Assembly (NCBI GenBank): GCA_964417895.1
Contig: CAYQJS010000086.1
Coordinates: forward strand, 1 to 13,343
Origin: CAYQJS01 sp964417895
Lineage (GTDB): Bacteria; Chloroflexota; UBA6077; SHYK01
DNA: 13,343 bases
Reading direction: 5' to 3'
Part shown: positions 1-5,404 of the stretch, piece by piece
Layout of the letters: the number at the start of each line of letters is the position of its first letter
Position numbering within the stretch: the first letter of the stretch is position 1
The notes under the pieces: generated by a model
Databases searched by the model: none
What the model was told of the DNA's origin: nothing
Seen by the model: only the letters and a program-made list of their open reading frames with translations
Program-made: the position numbers and the translations under genes

Positions 1-1
1 C

Positions 2-1474
2 TCACGCTTGTCCCCTGTCCCCCGTCCCCTGTCCCCTGTCCCCTGTCCCCTCGCGTCTGTCCCCTGTCCCCTGTCCCCTCACGTGGATCGGCGCGCCCCG
101 GGCGGCCCACGCCGCCTCCAGCATCGCCTCAGAAAACGTCGGATGGACGTGGATGGTGGCCGCGATATCGTCGATTGTGGCGTGCAGGCGCATGGCGAGC
201 GCAGCCTCGGCGATGAGATCGCCGGCGCTCGGGCCGACGATGTGGGCGCCGAGCACCTCGCCCGACTCAGCCGCCGCGACGATCTTCACGAAGCCCGTCG
301 TCTCGCCGCTGGCGTGGGCGCGCCCGCTGGCGGCGAACGGGAACCGCCCGACGCGGACGGGAATCCCCTGAGTCGCGGCGTCGACCTCGCGTAATCCCAC
401 GCTGGCGATCTCCGGGCGGGTGAAGATGGCCGCCGGAACAATGCGGTCGTCGAAGGCGTGCGTCGCGCGGCCGGCGATCGTGTCCGCGGCGATGATGCCC
501 TGGTGCGACGCGACGTGGGCGAGAAGCGAGCGCCCGGTGACGTCGCCGACGGCGAATACGTTCGCGGCGCTCGTTCGCATGTGTCCGTCCACCGCAATGC
601 CATGTGCCTCGACGCGCACGCCGGCTCGTTCCAGCCCCAGCCCCTCCACGTTCGGGCGTCGCCCGGTCGCGACCAGCATGGTGTCCGCCGGGAAAGCCTC
701 GTCCGTGCCGTTCACGGTAGCGAGCACCTCGAGGCCACCCGCGGCGCTCCGGATCTCACCCACGCTGGCTCCGACGCGACACTCGATCCCCTTTTTGCCA
801 AAGGCGCGAGTCAGTTCGCGGGCGACATCCGGATCCTCGGTCGGCACGAGCTGCGGCAGCATCTCCAGGACCGTCACCTCGCTGCCGAACGCGCGCCAGA
901 TCTCTGCCCACTCGACCCCGACAGCGCCCCCGCCGATCACCGCCACACGGCGAGGAGGCGCCTCGAGCCGGAGCGCGCCGTCACTGTCGATGACGCCGGG
1001 TAGGTCGACGCCGGCAATCGGGGGCCGTGCTGCGCGCGAGCCCGTCGCGACGATCAGATGCCGGTAACCCACGACCGCCTCACCATCCGTCGATGCCACC
1101 TCGACGCTCGCCTCATCGCGCAGGCGAGCCTCGCCGCGAATGACGACCACACCGTTCCCAGCCAGGAGATTGGTCACCCCTCGGAGGAGCTGCGCGACCT
1201 CGCGGTCTCGCCGGTGGACGACCGCCGCGTAGTCGACCGCCACGTTCTCTGCACGCAGCCCGAAGTCGTCGGCTGAGCGGAGCAGGCCCAGAACCTCCGC
1301 GCTGCGGAGCATCGCCTTCGATGGAATGCAGCCACGGTTGAGGCAGACTCCGCCGAGGTCCTCGCGCTCGACGACCGCTGTGCGCAGCCCGAGCTGGGCG
1401 CAGCGGATAGCGGCGACGTATCCCCCCGGCCCCGCGCCGAGCACCAGGACGTCGTACGCCCCGTTTCCTGTCAT
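2..1474 (-). CDS. lpdA: Dihydrolipoyl dehydrogenase (E3 of 2-oxoacid dehydrogenase or glycine cleavage complexes)
   Basis: A 490-aa flavoprotein that reoxidises dihydrolipoamide with NAD+ in the cytoplasm. Visible landmarks are the N-terminal FAD motif GAGPGGY (residues 13-19), the redox disulfide GGVCLNRGCIPSK with C44 and C49, the NAD-binding GGGAVGVE (181-188), the second FAD motif NVFAVGD ending at D311, and the C-terminal catalytic HPTFSE with H444 and E449. Family members normally end shortly after this motif, here around GAPIHV at residue 465. The last 25 residues (466-490, GTGDRGQ-like heptads) are translated from the CCCCTGT tandem repeat at 5-79, so the native stop appears to have been replaced. 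The ATG at 1474 is followed directly by the FAD-binding strand. The gene is divergent from the M3 peptidase. No E1 or E2 gene is in the window, so the partner complex is unknown. Confidence 0.95.
   Translation of the reverse strand: MTGNGAYDVLVLGAGPGGYVAAIRCAQLGLRTAVVEREDLGGVCLNRGCIPSKAMLRSAEVLGLLRSADDFGLRAENVAVDYAAVVHRRDREVAQLLRGVTNLLAGNGVVVIRGEARLRDEASVEVASTDGEAVVGYRHLIVATGSRAARPPIAGVDLPGVIDSDGALRLEAPPRRVAVIGGGAVGVEWAEIWRAFGSEVTVLEMLPQLVPTEDPDVARELTRAFGKKGIECRVGASVGEIRSAAGGLEVLATVNGTDEAFPADTMLVATGRRPNVEGLGLERAGVRVEAHGIAVDGHMRTSAANVFAVGDVTGRSLLAHVASHQGIIAADTIAGRATHAFDDRIVPAAIFTRPEIASVGLREVDAATQGIPVRVGRFPFAASGRAHASGETTGFVKIVAAAESGEVLGAHIVGPSAGDLIAEAALAMRLHATIDDIAATIHVHPTFSEAMLEAAWAARGAPIHVRGQGTGDRREGTGDRGQGTGDRGQA
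9..78. repeat. Short tandem repeat of CCCCTGT heptamers
   Basis: About ten imperfect 7-nt units (TGTCCCC read on the plus strand), interrupted once by TCGCGTC near 51-57. On the minus strand the array is read in frame as GTGDRGQ/GTGDRRE at the end of the dihydrolipoyl dehydrogenase gene. Because a unit is 7 nt, three units make a seven-codon period. Arrays like this change length easily by slippage. Confidence 0.9.
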
Positions 1475-1545
1475 CTCAGAGGCCCTTCCCCGACGCTTTG
1501 TTATGCTGAGGAGTCATGGGCCTTCGGCCCGCCTCGAAACGCATG

Positions 1546-1620
1546 AAAACCGCTCATGGCGAGCCTCTCGAAAACCGCTCATGGTGAGCCTGTCGAAAAC
1601 CGCTCTTGGTGAGCCTGTCG
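1546..1620. repeat. Three tandem 25-nt repeats
   Basis: Units at 1546-1570, 1571-1595 and 1596-1620 share the form AAAACCGCTC(A/T)TGG(C/T)GAGCCT(C/G)TCG and differ at only a few positions. The third unit flows into the left arm of a large inverted repeat (see 1597-1682). There are no unique spacers between units, so this is not a CRISPR. Confidence 0.9.
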
Positions 1621-1682
1621 AACCATGAGGCGAAAGGTTGCCGGCCCCCAGGCTCGTCCTTCGACAGGCTCAGGACGAGCGG
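1597..1682. repeat. REP/MITE-like inverted repeat of the TCGACAGGCTC family
   Basis: GAGCCTGTCGAA at 1611-1622 is perfectly complementary to TTCGACAGGCTC at 1660-1671. Outside that 12-bp stem, ACCGCTC and GAGCGGT also pair across a mismatched segment. The arms are therefore about 24 nt around a loop of about 37 nt. Elements of this family are recognisable as interspersed repeats in many environmental bacterial genomes. No transposase is nearby. Confidence 0.8.
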
Positions 1683-1770
1683 TATTTTCATGGGAGCCGC
1701 ACGCGAAGCATCCGTGACTACCATTGGGTCAGACGCTGCGAATGTCGCCATGCCAAAGGTGGTCGGTCTG

Positions 1771-1820
1771 GTAGGGGCGCGGCACGCCGCGCCCGCGGGC
1801 GACGCATGCGTCGCCCCTAC
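1771..1820. repeat. Double palindromic element with GTAGGGGCG termini
   Basis: Terminal GTAGGGGCG (1771-1779) is complementary to CGCCCCTAC (1812-1820). Inside are a near-palindrome (9-bp arms GGGCGCGGC/GCCGCGCCC around a 2-nt centre, 1775-1794) and a perfect 20-bp palindrome (1797-1816, centre GCATGC). The element could form either one long hairpin or two side-by-side hairpins. This is typical of REP-type intergenic elements. Confidence 0.85.
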
Positions 1821-1869
1821 GAACCCTGCATCAGACGGCCATGCGCAAGACATCTGACCCACCAGGTGC

Positions 1870-1897
1870 GGATCCTTCGCCTTCGGCTCAGGATGAC
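1870..1897 (-). repeat. GTCAT(T/C)CTGAG-family interspersed repeat, copy 1
   Basis: Read on the minus strand it runs GTCATCCTGAGCCGAAGGCG followed by AAGGATCC. It matches the copies at 3428-3458 and 3505-3536 with scattered substitutions and opposite orientation. The family core is GTCAT-CTGAG-CCGAAGGC-GAAGAATC. Confidence 0.75.
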
Positions 1898-1937
1898 ACC
1901 CGGGCAGACAGCGGCCGCGGCACCCTGGCCCCCCCAG

Positions 1938-1945
1938 TATAGAAT
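1938..1945 (+). promoter_or_regulatory. -10 element suggesting a leaderless promoter for the M3 peptidase
   Basis: TATAGAAT lies in an otherwise very GC-rich stretch. Its end is 7 nt before the ATG at 1953, which would place transcription initiation at or beside the start codon. No Shine-Dalgarno sequence precedes that ATG and no good -35 is present. This is a candidate leaderless TANNNT-type promoter, read from position alone. Confidence 0.45.
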
Positions 1946-1952
1946 CACTCCT

Positions 1953-3422
1953 ATGGAGCCTGAAGAATACTTCGCCGAAGCTGAGACGTTCTGCCGCGCC
2001 ATCAACTCGGAGCACTATGCCGCGGGCGCTGGGCTGAAGGCCGGCCTGGAAATCTCCCCAATCTACACCCGCCACTTGCGTCTCTTCGAGGGAGAGCGCT
2101 TCGAGGAGGCCAGGAGATGGGGCCTCGAGCCCACCGAAGAGCGCTATCTGCTCGACTTCATCGCCAGCGGCTACCTCAAGAACCAAACCAAGGAGCTAAC
2201 TGAGCGCCTGGCGGCCGCCGAGTCGGAGGCGGCGGTGGACTGGGACGAGCATCCCTTGGCCTACCGTGACGCGCCGGTGCTCATCGCAAATGAAGCCGAC
2301 GCCGTGCGGCGGCACGATCTGGAACAGCGCTATTGTGACGTGATGGCAACGCTCAATCCCACCCTCGAGGAGCGTGAGAAGCGCGTCCAGCGGGAGGCGA
2401 GAGGCTTCGGATTCACAGACTACGTGGCGCTGTACGACGAGTTGCGCGGCCTGGACATCGGCGGCCTCTCGAAGAGCATGCAGGCGTTCCTGGCCGACAC
2501 GGACGAGCTGTACTTCTCCGCCCTGGACACCTACCTGGGCGAGATGCGCATCCTGCGGGATGACGGACGCAGATGCGACGTTGCCCGCGTCTTCCGAGCT
2601 CCAGAGCTTGACTCGAGCTTCCCCGCTGAGCGCCTGCTGCCGACGCTGCACGCCACAATTCGAGACCTGGGAATGATCCTTGAGGATCAGTCCAACATTC
2701 GGCTCGACACCGTCCCCAGATCGCTGAAATCGCCGCGTGCGTTCTGCAGTCCCATCCAGGTGCCGGACGACGTTCGGCTCGTGCTGAAGCCTTCCGGGGG
2801 AGAGCAGGACTACGAGACGCTGTTGCACGAAGCCGGCCACGCCGAACACTATGCGAACGTCGATCGCACGCTGCCCTTCGCCTACCGCCGCCTGGGCGAC
2901 GCGTCGGTGACCGAGAGCTACGCGTTTCTTCTGGAGTACCTGGTCATAGACCGAGGCTGGCTGCAGCGGCACCTCGGCGTGACGCAGCCGGAGGCCCTCC
3001 TTCGGCTCGTCGGCTTTCACAAGCTGTACTTCCTGCGCCGCTACGGTGCGAAGCTGCTCTACGAGCAGGAGCTGCACCGCGCCGACGAGCCCAGCGACGT
3101 GGCGCCGTTGTACGACGAGCTGCTGACCCGCTACGTGGGGGTCGGATATGGAACCGAGAGCTATCTGACTGACGTGGACGCCGGCTTCTATTGCGCAGCG
3201 TATCTGCGGGCGTGGATCTTTGAAGCGCAGCATCGACGCTACCTGCAGCGCGAGTTCGACGACGAGTGGTTCCGAAACCCGAAGGCGGGGAAGTTCCTGG
3301 TCGAGCTGTGGCGCGACGGGCAGCGGCATCCCGTGGAGGAGCTCGCTGGGTTCATGGGGTACGAGGGGCTGGACCTCGCGCCGGTAACGGAGGACATCCG
3401 CACGCTGATGGGAGCAAAGTAG
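1953..3422 (+). CDS. M3-type zinc metallopeptidase (oligoendopeptidase-like)
   Basis: A 489-aa protein from the ATG at 1953. The frame is open upstream to 1638, but those codons translate intergenic repeats, so the downstream start is chosen. The zinc site is HEAGHAEH, fitting the M3 signature HExGHxxH, with H292, E293 and H296. The third ligand is E321 in TESYAFLLE, exactly 25 residues after H296 as in thimet oligopeptidase. The N-terminal part is helical, as expected for the M3 fold. The protein is shorter than typical 600-700 aa oligopeptidases and has no signal peptide, so it should cleave short peptides in the cytoplasm. I could not identify the C-terminal transition-state histidine usual in M3 enzymes in the segment ending VDAGFYCAAYLRAW, so the subfamily may differ. 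Its neighbours do not suggest a specific substrate. Confidence 0.85.
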   Translation: MEPEEYFAEAETFCRAINSEHYAAGAGLKAGLEISPIYTRHLRLFEGERFEEARRWGLEPTEERYLLDFIASGYLKNQTKELTERLAAAESEAAVDWDEHPLAYRDAPVLIANEADAVRRHDLEQRYCDVMATLNPTLEEREKRVQREARGFGFTDYVALYDELRGLDIGGLSKSMQAFLADTDELYFSALDTYLGEMRILRDDGRRCDVARVFRAPELDSSFPAERLLPTLHATIRDLGMILEDQSNIRLDTVPRSLKSPRAFCSPIQVPDDVRLVLKPSGGEQDYETLLHEAGHAEHYANVDRTLPFAYRRLGDASVTESYAFLLEYLVIDRGWLQRHLGVTQPEALLRLVGFHKLYFLRRYGAKLLYEQELHRADEPSDVAPLYDELLTRYVGVGYGTESYLTDVDAGFYCAAYLRAWIFEAQHRRYLQREFDDEWFRNPKAGKFLVELWRDGQRHPVEELAGFMGYEGLDLAPVTEDIRTLMGAK

Positions 3423-3427
3423 AGTCT

Positions 3428-3458
3428 GTCACTCTGAGCCAGAGGCCCAAGAATCCGG
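3428..3458 (+). repeat. GTCAT(T/C)CTGAG-family interspersed repeat, copy 2
   Basis: GTCACTCTGAGCCAGAGGCC continuing to AAGAATCCGG, immediately after the peptidase stop. It is a degenerate copy of the repeat at 3505-3536 in the same orientation. Confidence 0.7.
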
Positions 3459-3467
3459 AGTTGGGTT

Positions 3468-3493
3468 AACCACGGAGGCACAGAGGCACGGAG
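3468..3493 (+). repeat. CACGGAGGCACAGAG-type repeat
   Basis: AACCACGGAGGCACAGAGGC followed by ACGGAG contains two near-identical CAC/G-GAGGCA half units. It lies between two copies of the GTCATTCTGAG repeat. It resembles the GACACGGAG array between moaC and moaB in composition. Confidence 0.65.
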
Positions 3494-3504
3494 CGCGCAA
3501 AACT

Positions 3505-3536
3505 GTCATTCTGAGGCCGAAGGCCGAAGAATCTGG
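3505..3536 (+). repeat. GTCAT(T/C)CTGAG-family interspersed repeat, copy 3
   Basis: GTCATTCTGAGGCCGAAGGC followed by CGAAGAATCTGG, located 55 nt upstream of moaC. It is the best-preserved of the three copies in the window and has internal dyad character (GGCCGAAGGCC). Confidence 0.75.
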
Positions 3537-3591
3537 CGCGACTTGCGACCGACGAGAGAGGGATGACACGTGTCGAGGGGAGCACTTCACT

Positions 3592-4068
3592 ATGCAGCTC
3601 AGTCATCTGGATGAATCGGGGCGAGCCCACATGGTCGATGTCTCCGGCAAGGCGGACACCGTGCGCGAGGCGACCGCCAGGGGGCGCATTTTGATGCGCC
3701 CAGAGACCTTGGCGCTCGTCGAGCGTCGGGGCATGGAGAAAGGCGACGTGCTCGCCGTGGCCCAGGTGGGCGGCGTCATGGCCGCGAAGCAGACCGGAAC
3801 CTTGATCCCCATGTGCCACCCGCTGCCCATCACGGGCGTCGACCTGCGCTTCTGCTTCGACCGTGAGGCGTTCGCCATCGAGATCGAGGCGACGGCCCGC
3901 GTGGTCGGTAAGACCGGCGTGGAGATGGAGGCCCTGACGGCGGTGTCGGTGGCTGCGCTCACCATCTACGACATGTGCAAGGCGGTGGACCGCGCCATGG
4001 TGATCAGCGACGTCCGTCTGGTGCACAAGAGCGGCGGCAAGTCCGGCGAGTTCATGAGGGACGAGTGA
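3592..4068 (+). CDS. moaC: Cyclic pyranopterin monophosphate synthase
   Basis: A 158-aa MoaC of normal family length. MoaC converts the MoaA product 3',8-cyclo-7,8-dihydro-GTP to cyclic pyranopterin monophosphate, an early step of molybdenum cofactor synthesis in the cytoplasm. Conserved blocks are MVDVSGK (14-20), AAKQTGTLIPMCHPLPI (64-80), TGVEMEALTAVSVAAL (108-123), the catalytic-site YDMCKAVDRA (126-135, with D127 and K130) and KSGGKSG (146-152). The ATG is preceded by GAGGGGAG at 3575-3582 with a 9-nt spacer. It is followed in the same direction by moaB after 169 bp of repeat-rich sequence. No moaA or moeA is in the window. Confidence 0.97.
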   Translation: MQLSHLDESGRAHMVDVSGKADTVREATARGRILMRPETLALVERRGMEKGDVLAVAQVGGVMAAKQTGTLIPMCHPLPITGVDLRFCFDREAFAIEIEATARVVGKTGVEMEALTAVSVAALTIYDMCKAVDRAMVISDVRLVHKSGGKSGEFMRDE

Positions 4069-4076
4069 GACGGAGA

Positions 4077-4140
4077 GACACGGAGACGCGGGAATTGGGG
4101 GGACACGGAGACGCGGGGATGGGGAGACACGGAGAGGGGC
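4077..4140 (+). repeat. Degenerate GACACGGAGACGCGGG tandem array between moaC and moaB
   Basis: Three units begin at 4077, 4102 and 4126 (periods 25 and 24 nt). The first two share GACACGGAGACGCGGG, and the third diverges after GACACGGAG. The array begins within 10 nt of the moaC stop and fills most of the spacer to moaB. A further AGACGCGGAG follows at 4141-4150. Confidence 0.8.
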
Positions 4141-4237
4141 AGACGCGGAGTGGTGGCGCCGAGATCCGGGGTAGCCTTTCCCCATATCGCAGCGTCCGCT
4201 TATCACCGCCTCGGTCATCGTCCCGCCTGGAGGGACT

Positions 4238-4756
4238 ATGAGTGAAGGGCGCCAGCCAATTCGCGCGGCTGTGATGACGATGAGCGATCTCGGCGCGCGC
4301 GGAGAGCGCGAGGATACAAGTGGCGACCGCATCGTCGAGTTCTTGCCGACCATTGGCGCAGAGCTCGTCGAGCGCGTACTGATCCCCGACGAGCGCGAAC
4401 AGGTGCGAGCGAACCTGACGCGCTTCGCCGACGACCTGGCGGTGGATCTCGTCCTCACCACTGGCGGCACGGGCATCGCGCCGCGCGACGTTACGCCCGA
4501 TGCCACCGCTTCGGTGATCGACTACCAGGTGCCGGGCATCGCGGAGGCCATGCGCGCCATGAGCGTCCAGAAGACGCCGTACGGCATGCTATCGCGACAG
4601 GTCGTGGGTGTGCGCGGCGGCACGCTCATCATCAATCTGCCAGGCAGCCCGAAGGCCGTCGCCGAGTGCCTGGAGGTAATCCAGCCGGTTCTCCCTCACG
4701 CCGTGGACCTCATTCGCGGCGGCCGTGTGGACCACAGGCCCCCGGCGAGGGCCTGA
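4238..4756 (+). CDS. moaB: MoaB/MogA-family molybdopterin adenylyltransferase-like protein
   Basis: A 172-aa protein of the MoaB/MogA fold, which binds molybdopterin and in active members adenylylates it with ATP before metal insertion. The signature TTGGTGIAPRDVTPDAT (74-90) is complete, DTSGDRI (27-33) matches the N-terminal conserved block, and LPGSPKAVAECLE (134-146) matches the C-terminal one. The ATG at 4238 follows GGAGGG at 4229-4234 with a 3-nt gap to the start codon, a strong if close ribosome site. It lies downstream of moaC, so both act in molybdenum cofactor assembly. MoaB versus MogA cannot be settled from motifs alone. The stop is 2 nt before the antitoxin gene, suggesting cotranscription. 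Confidence 0.93.
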   Translation: MSEGRQPIRAAVMTMSDLGARGEREDTSGDRIVEFLPTIGAELVERVLIPDEREQVRANLTRFADDLAVDLVLTTGGTGIAPRDVTPDATASVIDYQVPGIAEAMRAMSVQKTPYGMLSRQVVGVRGGTLIINLPGSPKAVAECLEVIQPVLPHAVDLIRGGRVDHRPPARA

Positions 4757-4758
4757 GC

Positions 4759-5043
4759 ATGCCGGAGCGCAAGCCGCCGAGAAACACTGGGTCGTCCGAC
4801 AGGGACGCGCTCCATCGGCTTGTCGACGAGCTGCCGCAAGACGAGACGACCGCCGCCGAGCTATTCCTGGAATATCTCAAGGGTGGTCGGGCAGATCGGC
4901 TGCTGCTCACGCTTGCCACAGCCTCCTGGGACGACGAGCCTGAGACCGACGAGGAGCGCCGGGCCTTGGAGGAAGCCAGAGAGGATGTGCGTGAAGGCCG
5001 TCTGGTCTCCATGGACGAGGTAAAACGTGAGTTCGGTATTTGA
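4759..5043 (+). CDS. RelB/ParD-like antitoxin
   Basis: A 94-aa acidic protein starting at the ATG 2 nt after moaB, with GAGGG at 4747-4751 as ribosome site inside the end of moaB. The N-terminal half (DALHRLVDELPQDETTAAEL) is helical. The C-terminal tail reads EEAREDVREGRLVSMDEVKR and ends in EFGI, the layout seen in many small antitoxins whose tail wraps the toxin. The stop TGA overlaps the TTG start of the downstream RelE/ParE-like frame (TTGA at 5040-5043), as is usual for translationally coupled antitoxin-toxin pairs. The assignment rests on this tail and on the neighbour. The DNA-binding fold type is not evident. Confidence 0.75.
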   Translation: MPERKPPRNTGSSDRDALHRLVDELPQDETTAAELFLEYLKGGRADRLLLTLATASWDDEPETDEERRALEEAREDVREGRLVSMDEVKREFGI

Positions 5044-5298
5044 CGTGGGAAGTAACATGGACGAACCGCCACGCGGGACCTCCGACGCCTGAGCCAGTCA
5101 GACGCCAGACGAGTGATCGAGGCAGTCGAGCATTTGGCAGAGGTCGAAAGCGGCGACGTGCGGCCGTTGCGGGGCCGAGCGAGCGGCGAGTGGCGCCTTC
5201 GAGTGGGCGCGATTCGCGTGCTTTTCGTCTTTCTGAGCGACAGCCAGACGATCCAGGTGCACCGCGTCCTGCCCCGCGGCCGGGCCGACCGGGAGTAA
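5040..5298 (+). pseudogene. RelE/ParE-family toxin interrupted by a frameshift
   Basis: Starting at TTG 5040, the first frame encodes MTWEVTWTNR, a typical RelE/ParE beta-strand start. From about 5070 the homology continues one base out of frame as TRDLRRLSQSDARRVIEAVE, then HLAEVESGDVRPLRG and GEWRLRVGAIRVLFVFL, to the TAA at 5296. Removing one base in the run CCGCC near 5066-5070 would join the two into about 85 residues, the normal length for this superfamily. Intact relatives are mRNA interferases or gyrase-directed toxins. Neither frame alone covers the fold: the first frame wanders on without homology to 5363, and the second could start only at GTG 5113, lacking the first helix. It is either a decayed toxin or a one-base sequence error. 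Confidence 0.75.
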
Positions 5299-5404
5299 GC
5301 TACAGCTGCGTGAGAGCTATGAGGCACCAGTCGTATCGATTAAAAGCTGATGGTTTCGCCTGATCGCCTGTAGCTGACAGTCGATTATTGCTGGGTGGCT
5401 ACTC

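Larger units (their letters stand above)
1475..1952. other. Divergent intergenic region made mostly of interspersed repeats
   Basis: This 478-bp spacer lies between the diverging dehydrogenase and peptidase genes. It holds a 25-nt tandem repeat with an inverted partner, a 50-nt double palindrome and one copy of a GTCAT(T/C)CTGAG-type repeat, each listed separately. Between them I see no gene. Reading frames crossing it are translations of the repeats (LSLSKDE-like and APAGDACVAPT-like peptides). The dehydrogenase promoter must lie near 1475-1545, but no convincing -35/-10 pair was found. Confidence 0.75.

Noticed and set aside
420..1067. Rightward frames opposite the dihydrolipoyl dehydrogenase gene
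   Set aside because: High-GC antisense shadows of a clearly identified gene, with no motifs or ribosome sites.
1546..1682. CRISPR-like array
   Set aside because: The 25-nt units are directly abutting with no unique spacers, and there are no cas genes.
1638..1952. A 105-codon N-terminal extension of the M3 peptidase frame
   Set aside because: It translates known repeat elements, has no peptidase homology, and the ATG at 1953 begins the family-like sequence.
5113..5298. Short toxin gene starting at GTG 5113
   Set aside because: It would lack the first strand and helix, which are clearly encoded upstream in two frames. A frameshifted full-length gene explains the data better.
5299..5374. GCTACAG/CTGTAGC inverted repeat upstream of the xylanase as an operator
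   Set aside because: Only 7 bp with 62 nt between the arms, so it is likely chance.
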